Origin: Echinostoma caproni
Taxonomy: Eukaryota > Platyhelminthes > Trematoda > Plagiorchiida > Echinostomatidae
Assembly: GCA_900618425.1 (NCBI GenBank)
Contig: UZAN01040258.1
Span: 13,520-48,260 of the forward strand
Reading direction: 5' to 3'
Length of the DNA: 34,741 bases
The position numbers were made by a program, and so were the translations under genes. Of this stretch, positions 18,718 through 33,785 are shown piece after piece. Positions within the stretch are counted from its first letter, which is position 1, and the number at the start of each line of letters is the position of its first letter. Under the pieces are notes generated by a model. The model saw nothing but the letters and a program-made list of their open reading frames with translations. It was not told the origin of the DNA and searched no databases.

Positions 18718-21700
18718 TTAAAACGCTGCAAAAAGTCGGTGAATATGTATAATTTTCGTGATGGAACCAGAGCAAATATTTCTGACGTGGCACGAAGACT
18801 GTAGGGGTGTATGTGGATGTAGTCTTCAGAATGTTGTGGTTACATGTAGGGAAGTCAAATACCGGATTTTAGTGGTTTATTTAAAGAGCTTGTTTCTGAA
18901 GATCTCCTTCAAGTAGAAACGCACTCTAAGAAATAAAGATTTCGGACGAACGTATAACTAACTAATTCGAACGGAAAGTGTCACATCCATATTTGACACA
19001 AATTATCTGAACTTTGATGGAGTTTGAGCTCATTTCTTTGACTCCAGGCACCGAAAATAATACAGCAATAGCTCATCCCAAATTTGATGGAAACAAGTTA
19101 TTTATTTTCGGAGGTCATTCATAACTGTATATGCAGTGGGGTTGAATGCAAACTGCAACATTTGATCTTCACACTGTTTATTTTGCCGGGTTTTTTATTC
19201 TAGTGCTTACACCGAGGAATGGAATATTGCTGCCGTGTGTACTTTTCAGGACGGTCGGGAGATTCAGTGAGCGAAAGCAGATTCATTCTAAGAACGCTCC
19301 CTTTGCTAGATACTGCTTTTCAAACAAACTAAACACGAATACAGAAAATGCGTCCGTTTTAATGAACACTACTCTCATATGTAATCTACTGGTGCACGAA
19401 AACAATCTAATTCAGGAAAGGGAATGCTTTTGATGGTCCAAATATGGCAGAACACGTCATTTAACGGAATAATCAATGTTAAGCGCAGACAAACGTTTGA
19501 TAATTCTGCATTGTTGCTTTCATTAAATGTCTCGCAAGTACTGATATGATAAAAGGGAAGCGAAGGTAATTTATACTGTTTCTGCATAAATAAAATAATG
19601 CAGTTGTAACAAAGTGTTCAGAATTAGAAACCCCACAGCGGTACCCGATAGTGTTATTCTGATTGTATTCTGAGACAGGTTAGTGGCGAATAAAGTACAC
19701 GATGCTGATTAGGTGTTTTGACTTAATTTAGCCGGATGAAAAATAGACTCCATTAAATCCGCCTTCTCACTACGCTTGTTTCATCTGGCCTAAAGAGTGA
19801 AAAACTTATTCTTTAAAGGAAAAGAATCACCAGGTATCTTAGATAACATAATAGATAACACTTAGGTAGCTTCAGCTGGTCACATTTTAAGCGTAAGTCA
19901 CACCTGTTTGTTCAGTTTATTTCCGGGACAATTAAGATTGACAGATACGTTGGTCCATTCAAGTAATTCCTGCGAGATATCACTGCGTCACGGGTGAAAC
20001 CAATGTTCGTCACCGTAGAAAAGTGAACTGCAACAGGGACAGTTTGCGTTATGTTCTGATGTAAGTGGATGAATTCCATTGAACACGAAGTAGGCACCTC
20101 CTACAAGAGCAGAGCCACTTAAATTTCCATTTCACTTGATGGAGACTTATATGCAGCCAATTTCGTTGTCTAGACTGATAAACTTTTATCCATTGCATTT
20201 GTGCCGAGATAATTGCGGTCAACGTTCATTGCTTTTCTCAGCAAAGATTTTTATTCCATGTTGGTCACATACCACTATTTTGATGGCTTGCTAAAAGTCC
20301 AAAGTATCAGCTGACACTGAACGGCATCGCTCCCCGCTTCTCTTCCTGCCCCCTATATCACAACAGGAATGATTTCATGTCCACGTAATTAAATGGAGTG
20401 AGGCAAAGTTGGGACCGTTCACCGGGTGAGACTAATTTTATACGCCTCCGTGTGTGTGCGGGGGAGAGAGTGTAAGTAATTCTGTCAAAACGCAATTAGG
20501 CACTTAGTCCTATCATAATTTCATCTTAGCCTAGCCGGTCGTGCTTGTGGTTATTGCAAATTTGGAAAACGGTTTCAAACAGCGCTAAATGGAACTGTTT
20601 TCAAACACGAAATGACGTTTTGCTGTTGTGTTTGAGTGTGCCAAGAAAACCCACAGAGAACACAAGAGAAGAAACTGTATGTTACTTTCACTCTGAAGGT
20701 GTACTGCTTTACACTTATGAGGTACACTTGAAACATGGAAAGAGACTAAATAAGCCTCATAACCAAGTTCTGTTTTGAAATACCAAGTCTTCTCTGAATG
20801 TAACTTTAAGACAAAAAATATTGGGACTGAATTTCTAAATATAAAATTCGACGGATTGAGCTTATTTAGATTAACAAAGGCTCCCATCATCATGCGAAGG
20901 CTGGCCCCAAACAGAAAGAGAGTTGAAGTCCAAATGGGACGAATAGTATTGAGGTACTTATGACGTACTTGCGGCACTGGAGGCTTATTATTGTGTCGGG
21001 CATTATTATACTAATGAGAAGTACACTTTCCATAGACGTTCGGATAATACTTATGGCTTTTGGATTGCAATGAAGATGCCTATTTCCCCGTACGCATTTG
21101 TGTTTCCCAGTGAAAAAGTTGAGAGTAGAACTGTCATTAGCTTGAACTCCTTTTAGATCGAGAGGTATTACATAGTTTTCATCCCTTGATCCGTTTTTGA
21201 AGGTCAGGTTAACAACACGTAGACATTTTGGTCACCAAAACAATCCGTGTCGTGTACAACGTGCTTGTTAACCCACCAAATTTTAATCCAGGCTAAGACG
21301 TTTCAATGTATTCAGGCTGCAATCACTCCCTCCCTGGAAGTGTTGGGGTGTAGCGGTTATTCACTTGTTCATGGTGTCTGGTGCCTGAACTCGACCAAGA
21401 ATGAAATGACACGTTACCACCTGGCAAAGTGATAGAGAAAAACAAATGAAAAAAATAAATCCTAACATTCTTAGAACCTTCAACTAGCTACAGTTTTTTT
21501 CTGACGCGTTGTTTTATTTTTCCCCTCTTTACTCGGATCTCGGTAAAATGTATTTTTTGTTAGTCACCGTACCACCACCCATCACCACCTAACCATTTCA
21601 CTGAAGACACGTTTTCCTCATTCATCATTGTTGCCCAAAACGGAGTTTTTCCTGTTTAGTTCCCGATACGAATACAATATTAGTTATCTTGCATGCCAGA

Positions 21701-22908
21701 CATATGATAGTTGGAAGTCCAAATGTGTATCACTTGTGGGCGCCATTTTCTTCTTCGGAACCAGTGTAATGTCTCCAAGTCACCCGCTCATCATATTGTG
21801 CACTGTTACGTCATTTATTCAGATCTGTATGCTAAAATATTATGGTTAAGTTGACATTGACATTGAAACAAGATTATACTCATTTGTTGATGTCAGCAAA
21901 ATAATGTACTCCAATTTTTAATGAGAACTTCCAGTTGAATATCGCTGGATTACTTTTATCCAGAACAACCCACCGTTATTTGTGTCATGATCAACAGATT
22001 TATTTCAAGCTGTTCTAGAATTTTCCTTCTCAATGATTTTGAATCTTTGGTGGGTCTTCTAATCAGAAGTAAAGTTATTGACATTTTATAATTTTCCTCC
22101 TCCGAAACTCTGTGTTCTGTTTACAACTCAGGCTGTTCCGGTGAAGCAAAGTTTGCCTCCATTGGGTTGGTTTTCTCTTTGATGCGTAGTAGTTTCCACC
22201 CTCAAAATAAACTAACCGACCAAACTTCATATATTGTAGACGTCCAGACATACTTGCTCCCGGTGAAGACAGATATGAACCACATGGAATTTTGTTTTGT
22301 AAGTGAAGGTGAAAGACAACTTGATCGTGAATCGTTCAGTTCTACACCCACTGCTCACTTTACAGGCGGACCGCAAATTTTCTCGGTGTTTCGCCAGTTA
22401 TTCTACAGTTGCTCAACTGTGCTGGTCTTTCTTCCATCTTCCAACTATACCAATTCTTCCAGTATTCCACTCGTCTGTTTTATTTAAATGCGCCAACGAT
22501 ACTATATGTTATCCAGATATTTCTGATCTCTGATTTTGTAAACGTTGGTGCTAAGGCAAATAAAATAGAACAAAACTTTATTTGTAACTGTGTAACCCAA
22601 ACTGGACAATCGACTTGTATCACCAAGATATCGATGAATACTTCCATTATTGTAGAGAAGACTTGTGGTTACCGCGATATTTTGAATACTGCCTGTATTT
22701 TCTTTTCCTTATTTGAGAATTCCCGCATAATAAATACACGTCGATTCGTGCACCTCCAGTTCCGTAACCAATTAGCTGCTTTGGTCATCTGTAATTAAAC
22801 TTCTAACGTTGTTGTGCTGTTGCCCTAAGCTTCTTTGACCAGTTTGTCCCTGATGATATGAAGTAGCCTCTAGTATCGATGCCAGTGATGTTGATAGGCC
22901 ACATTTCG

Positions 22909-22929
22909 TATATACATATATATATATAT
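22909..22929. repeat. (TA)n microsatellite
   Basis: An imperfect TA run interrupted by one C. Confidence 0.85.
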
Positions 22930-25900
22930 TCATCAGTTTGTTGGATGTGACACGCAATGTGATCAGTCATGAGCGAATATCAAGATGATTTTCGTTCACA
23001 TAGTTATTGTGTTTTCTAAAAGATGCATTGCCCGTTCAGTTTCCACTAATTTTAAAGAGTGTAATGCGCAGTACGTATTGTCTATTCACGGATATTAAAC
23101 ACACATTGAGTGAGCATGTGAGCGCAATGATGATAAATTCGCTAAGATATCCAGCAGCAGAAAAATCATGCGCTTTAGTGTGTGATTGAATCTCTAACGC
23201 ATATTGCATCCAATTGTTTGCATAGCCACCAATAAGCCAACTGAGTGTGCGATCTTGAGCCTAGATTTCGTACCTACGAGCTGTTGGTAACCAACTACGA
23301 AAAACTGAGTACCACAAGACTTTTGTTCAAATTCTGGTGGAAGGGGGGAGACAAATCAAAACATTACGACTGGTACAGATTGTTCACATCGTGCGATCAA
23401 ATAACGCGTATTGAAACACAGTATTCCATTATCTAAGATCTATGTCAGTGCTCCATATTATCTAGATCTGCTGAGTTGAAGTGAGCGTAAGAATTGAACG
23501 AGCGTTTCAATGGATGTTTATTCAAACCCAACAAAAGCGCATTTGGTAAAAAGGGAAAAAAACAATAATTTGTTATTGTTATTAGTTTGTGTCCTTATAC
23601 CTCTGTCATGCCGAACCCCTTATGATTTGCAGTAACTCGGTGTGCTTTGTGCACTATTTCGACGTAGGTTGGAGTCATTTATTTTAAATAAAGCAGTCTG
23701 TTCCTGCAAACATTCTTTCCGATGACGAGTCTACCACGGTCAAGAGCCAGTGCTAACCTTGGTATTGAAATGACATTTGTGTGGTTTGAGTCTGGACGAT
23801 CGAAAACCGCAGAGCGAATTTCAGCCTAGCTTGCATCCACCTGAGATTACCACAGTATCAAATTGTCTCTAAAGCTAAGAAACGGTGTTCAGCCCTCTGG
23901 TTTAAACATGACAGTTTGATATAGATATCCACGGCTAATTGTGCACATTTTCCGACTGCTCGTTATGAACAACGAATGCCTACCTGAATCGAAGGGTATT
24001 TCAGTTGGTGAGAATAGCTGGAAGAAGTCTCGCAGTCTTGTTAAGACTTTACTTCATTCGCTTTCGCCATTCCCTTCATTTTCGTTCAGAAAAAGAAACG
24101 AGACAGTGCGATCCCGAAAATTTGCAATAGGTAGTCCAAAGGTTCATGATTTACTACCTTATCGCGTATGAAAAATGTCAGCTTTTAAGTGAATTGAAGT
24201 TATTGAATCTGATTTGTAATTTATTGCCAGGAACTAATTCTAGTGTTTCCTGGTATTGATTGGGCGGTATTTTAACAGTTAACCAATAGGTAAACATTCC
24301 CTCTACATTCAAAACATAAAACAGACAAATTTCCTACATTGTATCTTTGATAAATATTGTGTACGTTTTCGGTGATACTGCTCATTTATTAGTTTGTTCC
24401 TCTTGCCGATTTTAGTTCCTTTGCCATTCACCACATTTCATGAAGCTTCACTGATTTTTGTATTCAAAAAATGTTCTCCCCTGATCATCAAGTATCTTGA
24501 CAAAGACATTCAAGTGACCTGCCTTCCAGAAGCATACCAAAGAATAGGGTGTTCGATTGAACTGAATCAAACGGATGAGATATAACCTGCAATCCCACGA
24601 AGCTAATGAATTAACATCTTACGTTACATTGTGAAAAAGCTGAAGTGTACCTTTGGAATAGTTCTCACGCTTCTTTTCCCTGTAATATGAGTTGTTTTGC
24701 ATCAGTTTTGTTCGTTTAAAGAGTTACACACCTCTATACAAAGTATTCCGCTAGCAGATCACGTGCATCCCAAGATGAATTGCATGCAGGTCAGCATAAA
24801 CGCTGCTGATTTAGCTTCATTAGGCGCTTTGTTTGTTTACATTTATGTTCTTTGTCATTGCTGCTCTTAAACGTTTTCTTGCAAAATACGTGAAAAATAA
24901 ATAAAATATTTCCGGGAAAAATGGATTTACAATTGAATAATTCTTTACATCCCTTGTAATACAATATTTATTTATTAGAGCGACTTTAAAGAACACGTAT
25001 TGAGTAATTTTATTGGTTAATATCAAGTTTGAGTCAATTGTGAACCCATTGGATACTTCGGAGTAGATTTGTTTTTGTGTTTGATCACTTATATGCTGTG
25101 GTTCGACCTGACGACATGTTTAGGGTTAGATTTGGTGGGTGCAATTGCTTGGGGCTGAATTGAGTGGTTTACTCACTTGGTATTGGGTGTGTGGGTGCGT
25201 GTGTTCGGACGGAGGAATAGACGGGTGATCACACCTGTCAGTTGTTGCGATAACCGTGAAATTTTTCTTTCGCAACTGGTATTCCTTGGTTAATGATCAT
25301 AGGTTCGATTCTGGTTATGAATACGTCAGTTACGTATAACGGTCAATGATCTGTTTGACCACTCAGTTCATATCTGTGACAGCAAACGACACATGCCGAA
25401 ATCGGTCCAAAGTTGAATGTTCTCCTTATACTGTGAGGAGTTCAAAAGTATCATATACTTTAACGGACACCAAACTGATCCCAATTTTAAACGATTACTC
25501 ATATACGCTCGCACACAAACTACACCAGTCGCATCAAATCGAAATTTAGTTAATTGTACCTTGATATTGATAGAATCTTCGGTGTGGAAACCCCCATTAA
25601 GGCAGACTGCATGTTATCGCATATCCATCGGTTCGATTCTGTTCATTCTGACAAACACAATCTACTCCCGTCAATCTTCATAAAATTCGACGTTCAATGT
25701 TATTGATGTGCTTACAATCAATTATGGTTTTAATGTTTTCAATGGTATGATTGCATAATTCCAAGCTCAAATTCTTTTCTTAAAGACTGTAGATCAATAA
25801 CAGTTTCGCCGAATAAATGTCAGAAGTCCGACAAAGTTCTCTTATATAAGTGTTGAGTTTCTCCAAGAAGACATTTACACTTCGTTGATTCCGACCGGGA

Positions 25901-28900
25901 CGAAAACCTATTCTTTCACATTTAAATTTAATCTAACTGGTGGAGAATACATTGGATTTTGTTGATTGAGGCATATACTATAATATTGTTACGGAACAAT
26001 TCATTGTAATGCATACGAATATGTAATATTTTGCATCCTCAAAAAGTAGCATTCCCAAGACTGCTCTGGAAGTTTTCAGTCACAAAAACAGCCACAATCA
26101 TTTTTATAAAAAACGAATTTGGAATTGCTGCATCTTTCACAAATAGCAAAATCTAAAATGTTCCAAAGTTTCATTCCGTTTTTTTATGTGAAACGTGGCT
26201 CTCAAAAATCCACACTTGATTGGTGGCAACCAATTTGGTTTTATTTACCGGATTAAGCAAAGCATTATATTTAATAACATAACTATTATTTACCTATACT
26301 AAATAAGTACGGATTTGATTTGATTTGATGTTACTTACCGCTAGGTTCTTTAATATTCAACAAGCCGGAATTCGTTTATCATACGGAAACTCAAAGTGTT
26401 GGATATTATTGCAAACTTGATTTCCCCACAAAGTAGTGTGGAAAAAATAATTTGGAACTTCTGTTAAGACAGTGCGCACATTTGAGTCAGACACCAACTT
26501 GAAAAATATGGAAAAACGATGGATCGAAGTAAATGCACCTCCTCAACCGGAATAACGTTGTTAATGCAGATGTTAGATCAGCACATGAAGTGTTCCGTGA
26601 TGTGAGCTTTGTTCTGTAGATAAGCAATCAGCACTCGCGATAAGTTACGCGAGATCACATTTAAGGGATCCAAGGGATGATTTACCGGTTGAAAGGAAAT
26701 GTGAATTCATTCGGGGAAATATCTGGTAGTTATGGAAAAGTTTTGTCTATATTTGTAGTGATAGACGAAACGTAACTATAGTTCATGCGAATATGCTTAC
26801 GGATAAAGCTGATTAGTTCAGACCCAAATACAGCGATAAACGTATATCAAATGACGAAATAAAACAACTTTTTGCTACCTAATTTTGATAGAAATACAAA
26901 GATTTGAGAAATGCTACGTTAATTAAGCAACAGACATCTTATAAATAAAAAGCATTTATTGTGTGCTTCCACAAAATAGGATGAACACATTTGCAAGGGA
27001 TGATCATACAACATGAGTACTTCCCGGCCTCCCAAATCTGTTTATTTGCAACATTTGTAGGAATGCATGAATAACCGTACGTATGTGTTTAATTGATTGC
27101 TGGAATTCCTGGAATGATTTACCCGAACGTTTCCAAAATTTCAACTAATAAACCCGTGCACAATTGTCGCTTACTCCCTCTTGTTTCCACTAACTGTTCC
27201 AACAAATGACACAAAATACACCTCCTAAAATTAATTTATAATCACACGGTACAGTCAGTATATGTACAATTGTTCATTGTTGAAGTAGATTGAGAGAGTA
27301 GTTTCTTTGTCAATGGGTAGTTGAACTGAAATAAGTGTCATTGCACCCTACAGTCAGTTGCACTGTTTGTTATGAGGTGTTTTCCGACTTGAAGTAATAA
27401 CGCGCAATCTGCACTACTCTAGTGTTCAATCAAAAGACTGAATCCGGATGGATTTCCAGATATGTTAAGCGTCTGAAGGCTTATCAGTCTGACTAAGTGA
27501 TCCACGCAATAATGCTTTTCTCATGTCTAACGACAAAGCGATAGATACATTTGCCATGGTAAGTACTGCTTGCTGCCAGTGAAAATGTTAACGATTGAAA
27601 CCGAGGTAACTGCTCATGTCCGTCAATTGACGCCAAAAACTGATTCCAAAAATGACAGAAAACTCAGTCGGTAGGATATTCATTTAATCGTGATTGTATT
27701 GATTGGTGAAACCTTTGAAGACGGAACTGTCGACTTTCGTCAACACCTTAGCTACCGAGAATTCCAGCGAGCTCAGTGTGTGGACGAGCCATCTGCTGAC
27801 TTCCGTTTGAGAAGTTCAGCCTAAAAGAATAAGATAACTCACTAAGATTTTGTGTTGTTTTTTCTGAAAGGCATTGTGCTCCGACAGAACTGCCCCACAA
27901 AAACAGACAGTCACGGCTCACTAACACAAGGAAGGCAACAAGTATGGGGTTAATACGAATCAACTGTAGAGGCATTCTGGGTGAGTAGAAAGTATGAACT
28001 TTGCACTAGAACCTACTGACAAACATATTCAGACGGACTTTTCTTCTCAGTAGAAGGTCCTTAAGAATCAGTTTGATTTCCGCACTCGATGCAATTTATA
28101 TCATCGCGAAAAAAACTGAAAAACAAGTCTTCGTTCTGTGCTAGCCATTTCAAACTGTTTATTGACCCTATTCGAACGTGAATATCACGCACCGTGTCAC
28201 TAAGGTGTATCAATGAGATAAAGTGAAATTTTGATAAATTGATCGTTTCATTTTAATGAAAAAATTCTGAGGGTTTATCATTTTCACACAGGTCACATCT
28301 TTTATTAACTAACTTAACTTTTATTGTATCTACTTGTTATTATTGCATTTATGATTCAATAAAATGGTTGGATTTATTTGAAACATCACTATGCATAAAA
28401 CATCTTCAAGGAAGCATAAGATACATCTCAAACGATGGGGTTCAGAGTAGTTTGTTCTAAATATTCGGGATGTTTGGGGTGTTTAGCGGTGTTTTGGTGG
28501 TAAGTTAGCCTTGTCTTGTGTTGTTCCAATTGTCATTCTTATGCTTAGGTTTTCGTCATGGATAGCGATTCACTGCTGTTGCTATTGGTGTTTCTCTAAA
28601 GGTACTTTGTCCGATATTGCTGTTAAGTTCGTACTATGAACAAACGTTTTCCCGTCAATCTCTGTCCCTCTAGAGGAATATCGCATCTATCTAATGTTTT
28701 CTCAAACTGAAAACAGTCTTAGCCACACAAAACACGCAATCATTTACACGTTTTTCCCATCCAAAGCCTCTTTTATTCACTCATTTGTCAATTTCTGTTT
28801 GCTAATACACTGCTCCTTTCGACTGCGTTTCGTTGGATGATTATGAGACTATTCTATGAAAAAATATAGAATTATGGCAAACGCAATTCGGACTAGCAAA

Positions 28901-30790
28901 TTAGCACCAAAATGTGTGTTGCCATAGCGGTCAATCGGCGGCTAAACGGGATTTCGGGTGAGCAATTCACTGTCGCATGATACTGATACAATTGTCACCA
29001 AAAGATGTCCCTACTTTACAGTCCGCAGAATGACATAGAGCATCCAGTCCGGGATGGAGCAGGCGGAGATGGAGATAAGCAGGTATGGTATTAGGTCGAC
29101 TTTATTGAGAGTTATTTTGATGGCACATGCGCCAGAGATGCAAACGACGCAATAGAACTCAACCGATAACGGGAACGAAGTAACCGTTGTCAACCTAACG
29201 TTGACAAGAGCGCACTTTGCTCAAAAACACCAGGCGCAATTAGTGTGAATTGACAACGGGGTGTGGTTCATGTCAGTTACACGAACCAGTTCAGCCACAG
29301 ATGTCGCCATCTGCAACACGGAATGACTATTGTTTGTGCAGACACGGACGATGAAGTAGGTTCGCTGAAAGTGTTGTGATCGATAGACAAAAACAGAAGT
29401 GACTCAATCACTTCGTTTTAATAATCGATTGACTTGGCGCCGGTTTGTCCATTAAACGGTAAACCATTTAATTTAGTCAGCAAATTGCAGTATGAATGCG
29501 TTGGTTAGTTTCATATTCTCAGTGGAGTTTGAATGGCGAGATTTCTGAGTGTAATATAATGGATTTTCTTTGGGAACCTTATGGATATCCTCTTCACTAA
29601 AGCCGCGACGCTGACTAACACACTTATCAGTTTTCTTATCTAAGAAGCAATTACTTGTTCCAAAACAAATTTTCCCGATCGGGTGCATAACTAAAATGGC
29701 TTTTGTCCAAATCAACCTGTCGTGTTGGTTTCGGTCGGACCGATTATGAACAAAATGCAAACATACCAACTAACACATTGCTTGAATAATTCGATTACTA
29801 TATTTAAAGACGTAACTAAATGCATTTCAGCCGGTAATGTGACTCGATTAGCAAAACATGAACCGAGCGATTTCACCCTAAATTCAATTGCAGGAAATCT
29901 CAACAACTTCTGTAGAGGTAACATTTCTGGAAAAATATGCTCATGAAACTGTATTGGGAGAGGAAGATACATGGTAGTTTGAAGTTAATGTACCTCAAGA
30001 CAATGAAGTCTAGCAATGCTGGTCAGAAAGCTTGACTGTAACCTGCCGGCCACTAAACAAAGGGATTTTGGATGATCTATCATTTCCAGTCTTTGCAAGT
30101 GTCTCGCATTCATCTGGCTTTGCATTAACCAAAGGTTATTCCGAATACGTTAATCCTACTGACCATAATGTGCCAATTCCATGAAAAGTGCCTCCAAAAT
30201 GGACGGATGAAGGAAAGACCAAATCAAATATTTCGTGTTCATAATATTGCAGAGTATTGCATAGCTTAGTGGAATCACATATTTATCCTGTTCTATCCAG
30301 TTGTAATAAAGCTTATAGCATAGTTGGAGAGGAAGATAACATAACTACAAAACACAACCAAAACCCATCCTTCCGTAGAAATACAATTAGGCGTAACATT
30401 TTGCAAAAACAGAATTTTAGAGTTCAAAATAACTGGTTGCCGTGCCACGTATTGATATTTCGGAAGCAATAACATTTTCAAGTTTTCAATAATGGTTCCG
30501 TTAGGGCATTTTAAAGGAGGGGCAATCGCTTCGGCCACAAAATTGATTGGTTTTCATGAGATCAGTTAAAATAACGACATTTCTGTTAGAAATATGCTTG
30601 AGTTATTCATAGAACTTACAAGAATGAGACATTCACGTGTAACTCATACAAAAGATTTGAATACAGCGGGTCGCACTGAGAAAAAAACGATTGGTCATTT
30701 TAGTTGTTTCATTTTAAAATTGACTGTGAAAGTAACTTGATGAAAGATAAAGCATTTCTGTTGTACGAATCACCCGGGTAAATTTTCATG

Positions 30791-30808
30791 TATATATATA
30801 TATATATA
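30791..30808. repeat. (TA)n microsatellite
   Basis: Nine TA units flanked by TTTTCATG on the left and AATCATGAA on the right, giving a hairpin-prone site. Confidence 0.85.
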
Positions 30809-32252
30809 AATCATGAATCCCTGTCTCACACCGCTCATCTTTTTGCATTCTACAGATCAACTATTGGAAACAGAACGCTGAGATTTGACTGATTTAGGAA
30901 GTTTTAGGAAGAATAATCAAATTATCTAGGTCCATTTTTTACAAAGATCGGGCTTTGTGAATCGATCACTGGTTGTTACGTGCGATCATTTGGTTATACA
31001 AAAGCTGTATTTCATGAATCCAGTCTGCATTAAGTCTGTTCTAACATGTCTGTTATTCGATTTTTCGAGTAATGGACAAACGATTTGGATATCTGTCGCG
31101 CAACAAGATTGGTCACATATTTATTGCGGTGTGTTTTCCATGACTCTAATGAACTAATAATGATCTAATTGCAAACCTCTCATAAGTATGACCAATTGGT
31201 GATTAAATACCCATATTTCTACAACGAATCTTTTGTGATCTAGACATTTTGCATTGTATATAGAAATGATACTTATTTTACCGGCCAGGATAAGCAACAA
31301 CTGATAGCACTTTACAAGCAAGTAATGTATCTAGCAGATCGCGCATGCACTCATACAGTGGTGATCCCGTTCCATTTTGGGGGTTAGAAGTCAGCACGGC
31401 CGCAAACCAAGAAAAGCATCGTTTGGAGAGCCTAATTTAATATCTCCGTGGAATGTATTTACATTGCATAACATAACCAAGTTCAAAAGCAATTGTCTGA
31501 TTAATCATGTGTTCTCAAAACGAGCTAGCACCTCAGGGTATCCTGAAAAGAATTTGTAAAACATTAAACGGTAGTATCATTCAGGATTGGCTTAGTTTAT
31601 CAATGCATTTCATGAAGCGAAGGAGACAGTCCAATATAGTTATTAATTCACAATCAGAACCAACAGGTATACTCAAAGACCAACAAGCAGCTCGGATCAT
31701 TTAATTATCATTATCCATGAAAAGTCAAAAATCAAGATGCTTTCGGTTATCTAGAGGTCGTGTTTTTGGGAAAACTATGCCAAACAGTACTTTATACTTC
31801 CCAGTAAGCTTTTTGGTCAATAAAATGAAACATGCTTTCAGGGTCAAAACAAACTTATCATCGAGTTACGTGGGAAGGTGGGTTATAGGTTACCAATGAC
31901 ATTCGGAATAACGGTATGATATTGCAAGAGTACAACACACACACGTAAGCTCAAAAATTGGCTATAAGAGTAATCATTGTGAACGAAGTTTTAATAATCA
32001 ATGGAATGATAAGTAAAAAGACTAGGTCAGTTAAACTATGTGGAAAACATTTATTGTTTGTGTTAGGTAGGAAATTGGGGAAACACTTGAACAAATTGAG
32101 CCACGAGATGTGTTAATTTATTCATCCATAAGTGGCGTATTGAAATAGTTGAGTGCGCTGGGAGAGGAATTCTGTTTGATCATTGAGAAATCCCAGTAAA
32201 AGACATCGATGGACTGCTTCTTTCCGTACACTTTGCTTAAATGAAGCGGTGA

Positions 32253-32570
32253 TCTGAAATCAGGTTTCAATTCGATGAACTCAATGCGAAGCTTTCTCTG
32301 TACAATAATATTACACTTTCAATTTCATTTCAGGCTGTCTATAGTATTGATAGAACTTTCAGTGAAGAGACGTATCTCTCTTGCTTTGGGGAACATTTGA
32401 AATGTTATTGCCTTTCAACGGTAGAGGTGTCAACGAAGCTCATGGGAACGGGAGATACAGAAAAGGTAGATGACCTACTACTAAGCGAAAATAAAAAATT
32501 CAATGTATTTGGTGGGATACAGAGAAAGATTAACACCGTTGGACCATTCAATAATGGGACTTGTGACTGA
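32253..32570 (+). other. Stop-free frame of 105 codons; possible but unproven exon
   Basis: The frame is open from just after a TGA at 32250-32252 to the TGA at 32568-32570 and has no early Met. Inside it, a pyrimidine-rich TTTCAATTTCATTTCAG ends at 32333 like a splice acceptor, and AAAGGTAGAT near 32464-32473 could be a donor. The peptide is of mixed composition (for example SIDRTFSEETYLS, NGTCD) and matches no family I recognise. Frames of this length also arise by chance in a 35-kb AT-rich window. Confidence 0.2.
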
Positions 32571-33785
32571 TCGTCGGCAAACTTAAATATGAAAAAGAAT
32601 GGGGCTAAAGATATACGATGAATGTAGTGAAATCTAATTGCGCCCAGTGAGGCACCTTGGTTTAAATAAATATTGGAAGAGGGAATATCATTAGAACATG
32701 TGAATTACTGGCAATCGGTAAATGAATCAAGCATCCAACTGAACAAGAAGAGATCTGTCAAAATCATCCACATCACATGATAATTATGTAGGCCGAGGTG
32801 AACGGCTTCAAAGAAACTTTGGTCTGTTTTGTACTTGATGGTAGAACTTGTCCTCCAACACGGTGACAACATATAATTGAATAATATGGGTTATTTTGCT
32901 TAGGATATGAAAATTGACAGATTTGACAGTCAACTCATTTTTTGAAAGGGGGATGAACATTCACTTTCAACATGAGTAACCATCTCGGGTTGTCAGAGAC
33001 AAACCTCTTTGGTTGTCGATGGGTTCCATCTAGACGACAGTATGCATCGTGACAACAACATGAAATTATTTCACGGCAGATTGCAACATTGGAATCGAAA
33101 TGTAATTATGCATCCGAATAAGCAACCAGCTCATCGACGTTGCAGTATACGTCTCATATGTGCATTGTTCTCGGCAAGGATTTGTAGCCTACATTTACTA
33201 CATATTGTGGGCAGAACTTTAATCAGGCGGTTATCAGAACAATCGACTGGTGCTTGTTTTAACACATGAATGAAACAGTGCCCATTAACGAAAACGTGGT
33301 CTAAAGGAGTCTCACCCCTATCGGAGAAGCCAACAATGTCCTGAAGAGACATTTGAAAATACCAGCAATGATCAAAATAGATGTGACAGTCCTTTTCAAC
33401 ATAATTGGATAACGTTTATCCAAGCGGGAGATAGCTCATCCGTATTTCAGTGAATAAGAACTGATTACTTCTCGTAATGAAATGAAGTTAAAAATAATCC
33501 AAGCCAATTTGCACAGATTGCAAGTAAATATAACAAATGGGTGTCACCATTATTAGATGCGATGTCACTTTCAGTGCCCAGTCTCCTGTGGTGATCGATA
33601 TCGGTTCACGAACTCAAGTAAGTTTAGTGACTTTATCACATTGAGAAGGGAGCTGAAGATTTTCATGGAAACTGTGATAACTCGAATGTAACGAACAACT
33701 TTTACCTAAAGAGTCTAGGTGGCCCCAAATATCTCATAACATCAGACGACCTCAGGTAAGTTTAACGANTAATACGCAGCCGGTC
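32571..33785. other. No gene recognised
   Basis: Overlapping plus and minus frames at 33009-33352 contain VGRTLIRRLSEQ, faintly similar to a GIY-YIG core. The flanks do not fit, so no call is made. A single N stands at 33769. Confidence 0.4.

Larger units (their letters stand above)
18283..32252. other. About 14 kb without a recognisable gene
   Basis: The longest frame, 20585-20977 on the minus strand (130 codons), is hydrophobic with no known motif and is overlapped by frames on the other strand. Frames at 22167-22798, 29722-29946 and 29473-29769 are likewise unrecognised. B-box-like GGTTCGATTCTG occurs near 25303 and 25630 without clear A boxes; these could be very old SINE scraps. Otherwise only microsatellites were seen. 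The region is probably intergenic or part of a large intron. Confidence 0.5.

Noticed and set aside
20585..20977. The longest unassigned frame, 130 codons on the minus strand
   Set aside because: It has no recognisable domain and is overlapped by two plus-strand frames of similar quality; its hydrophobic composition is as expected from AT-rich DNA.
22167..22798. Three overlapping plus-strand frames
   Set aside because: Different frames open over the same bases with no family motif; most likely a chance low-stop region.
25240..25330. tRNA-like segment with GGTTCGATTCTG
   Set aside because: A B-box match alone, without an A box or a cloverleaf, is not enough for a call.
30500..30560. Minus-strand AEAIAPPLKC, resembling a PLE endonuclease C-terminus
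   Set aside because: Only a few residues fit and neither side continues the family pattern.
33130..33270. VGRTLIRRLSEQ, resembling a GIY-YIG core
   Set aside because: The residues before and after do not match the domain, and the opposite strand is equally open.
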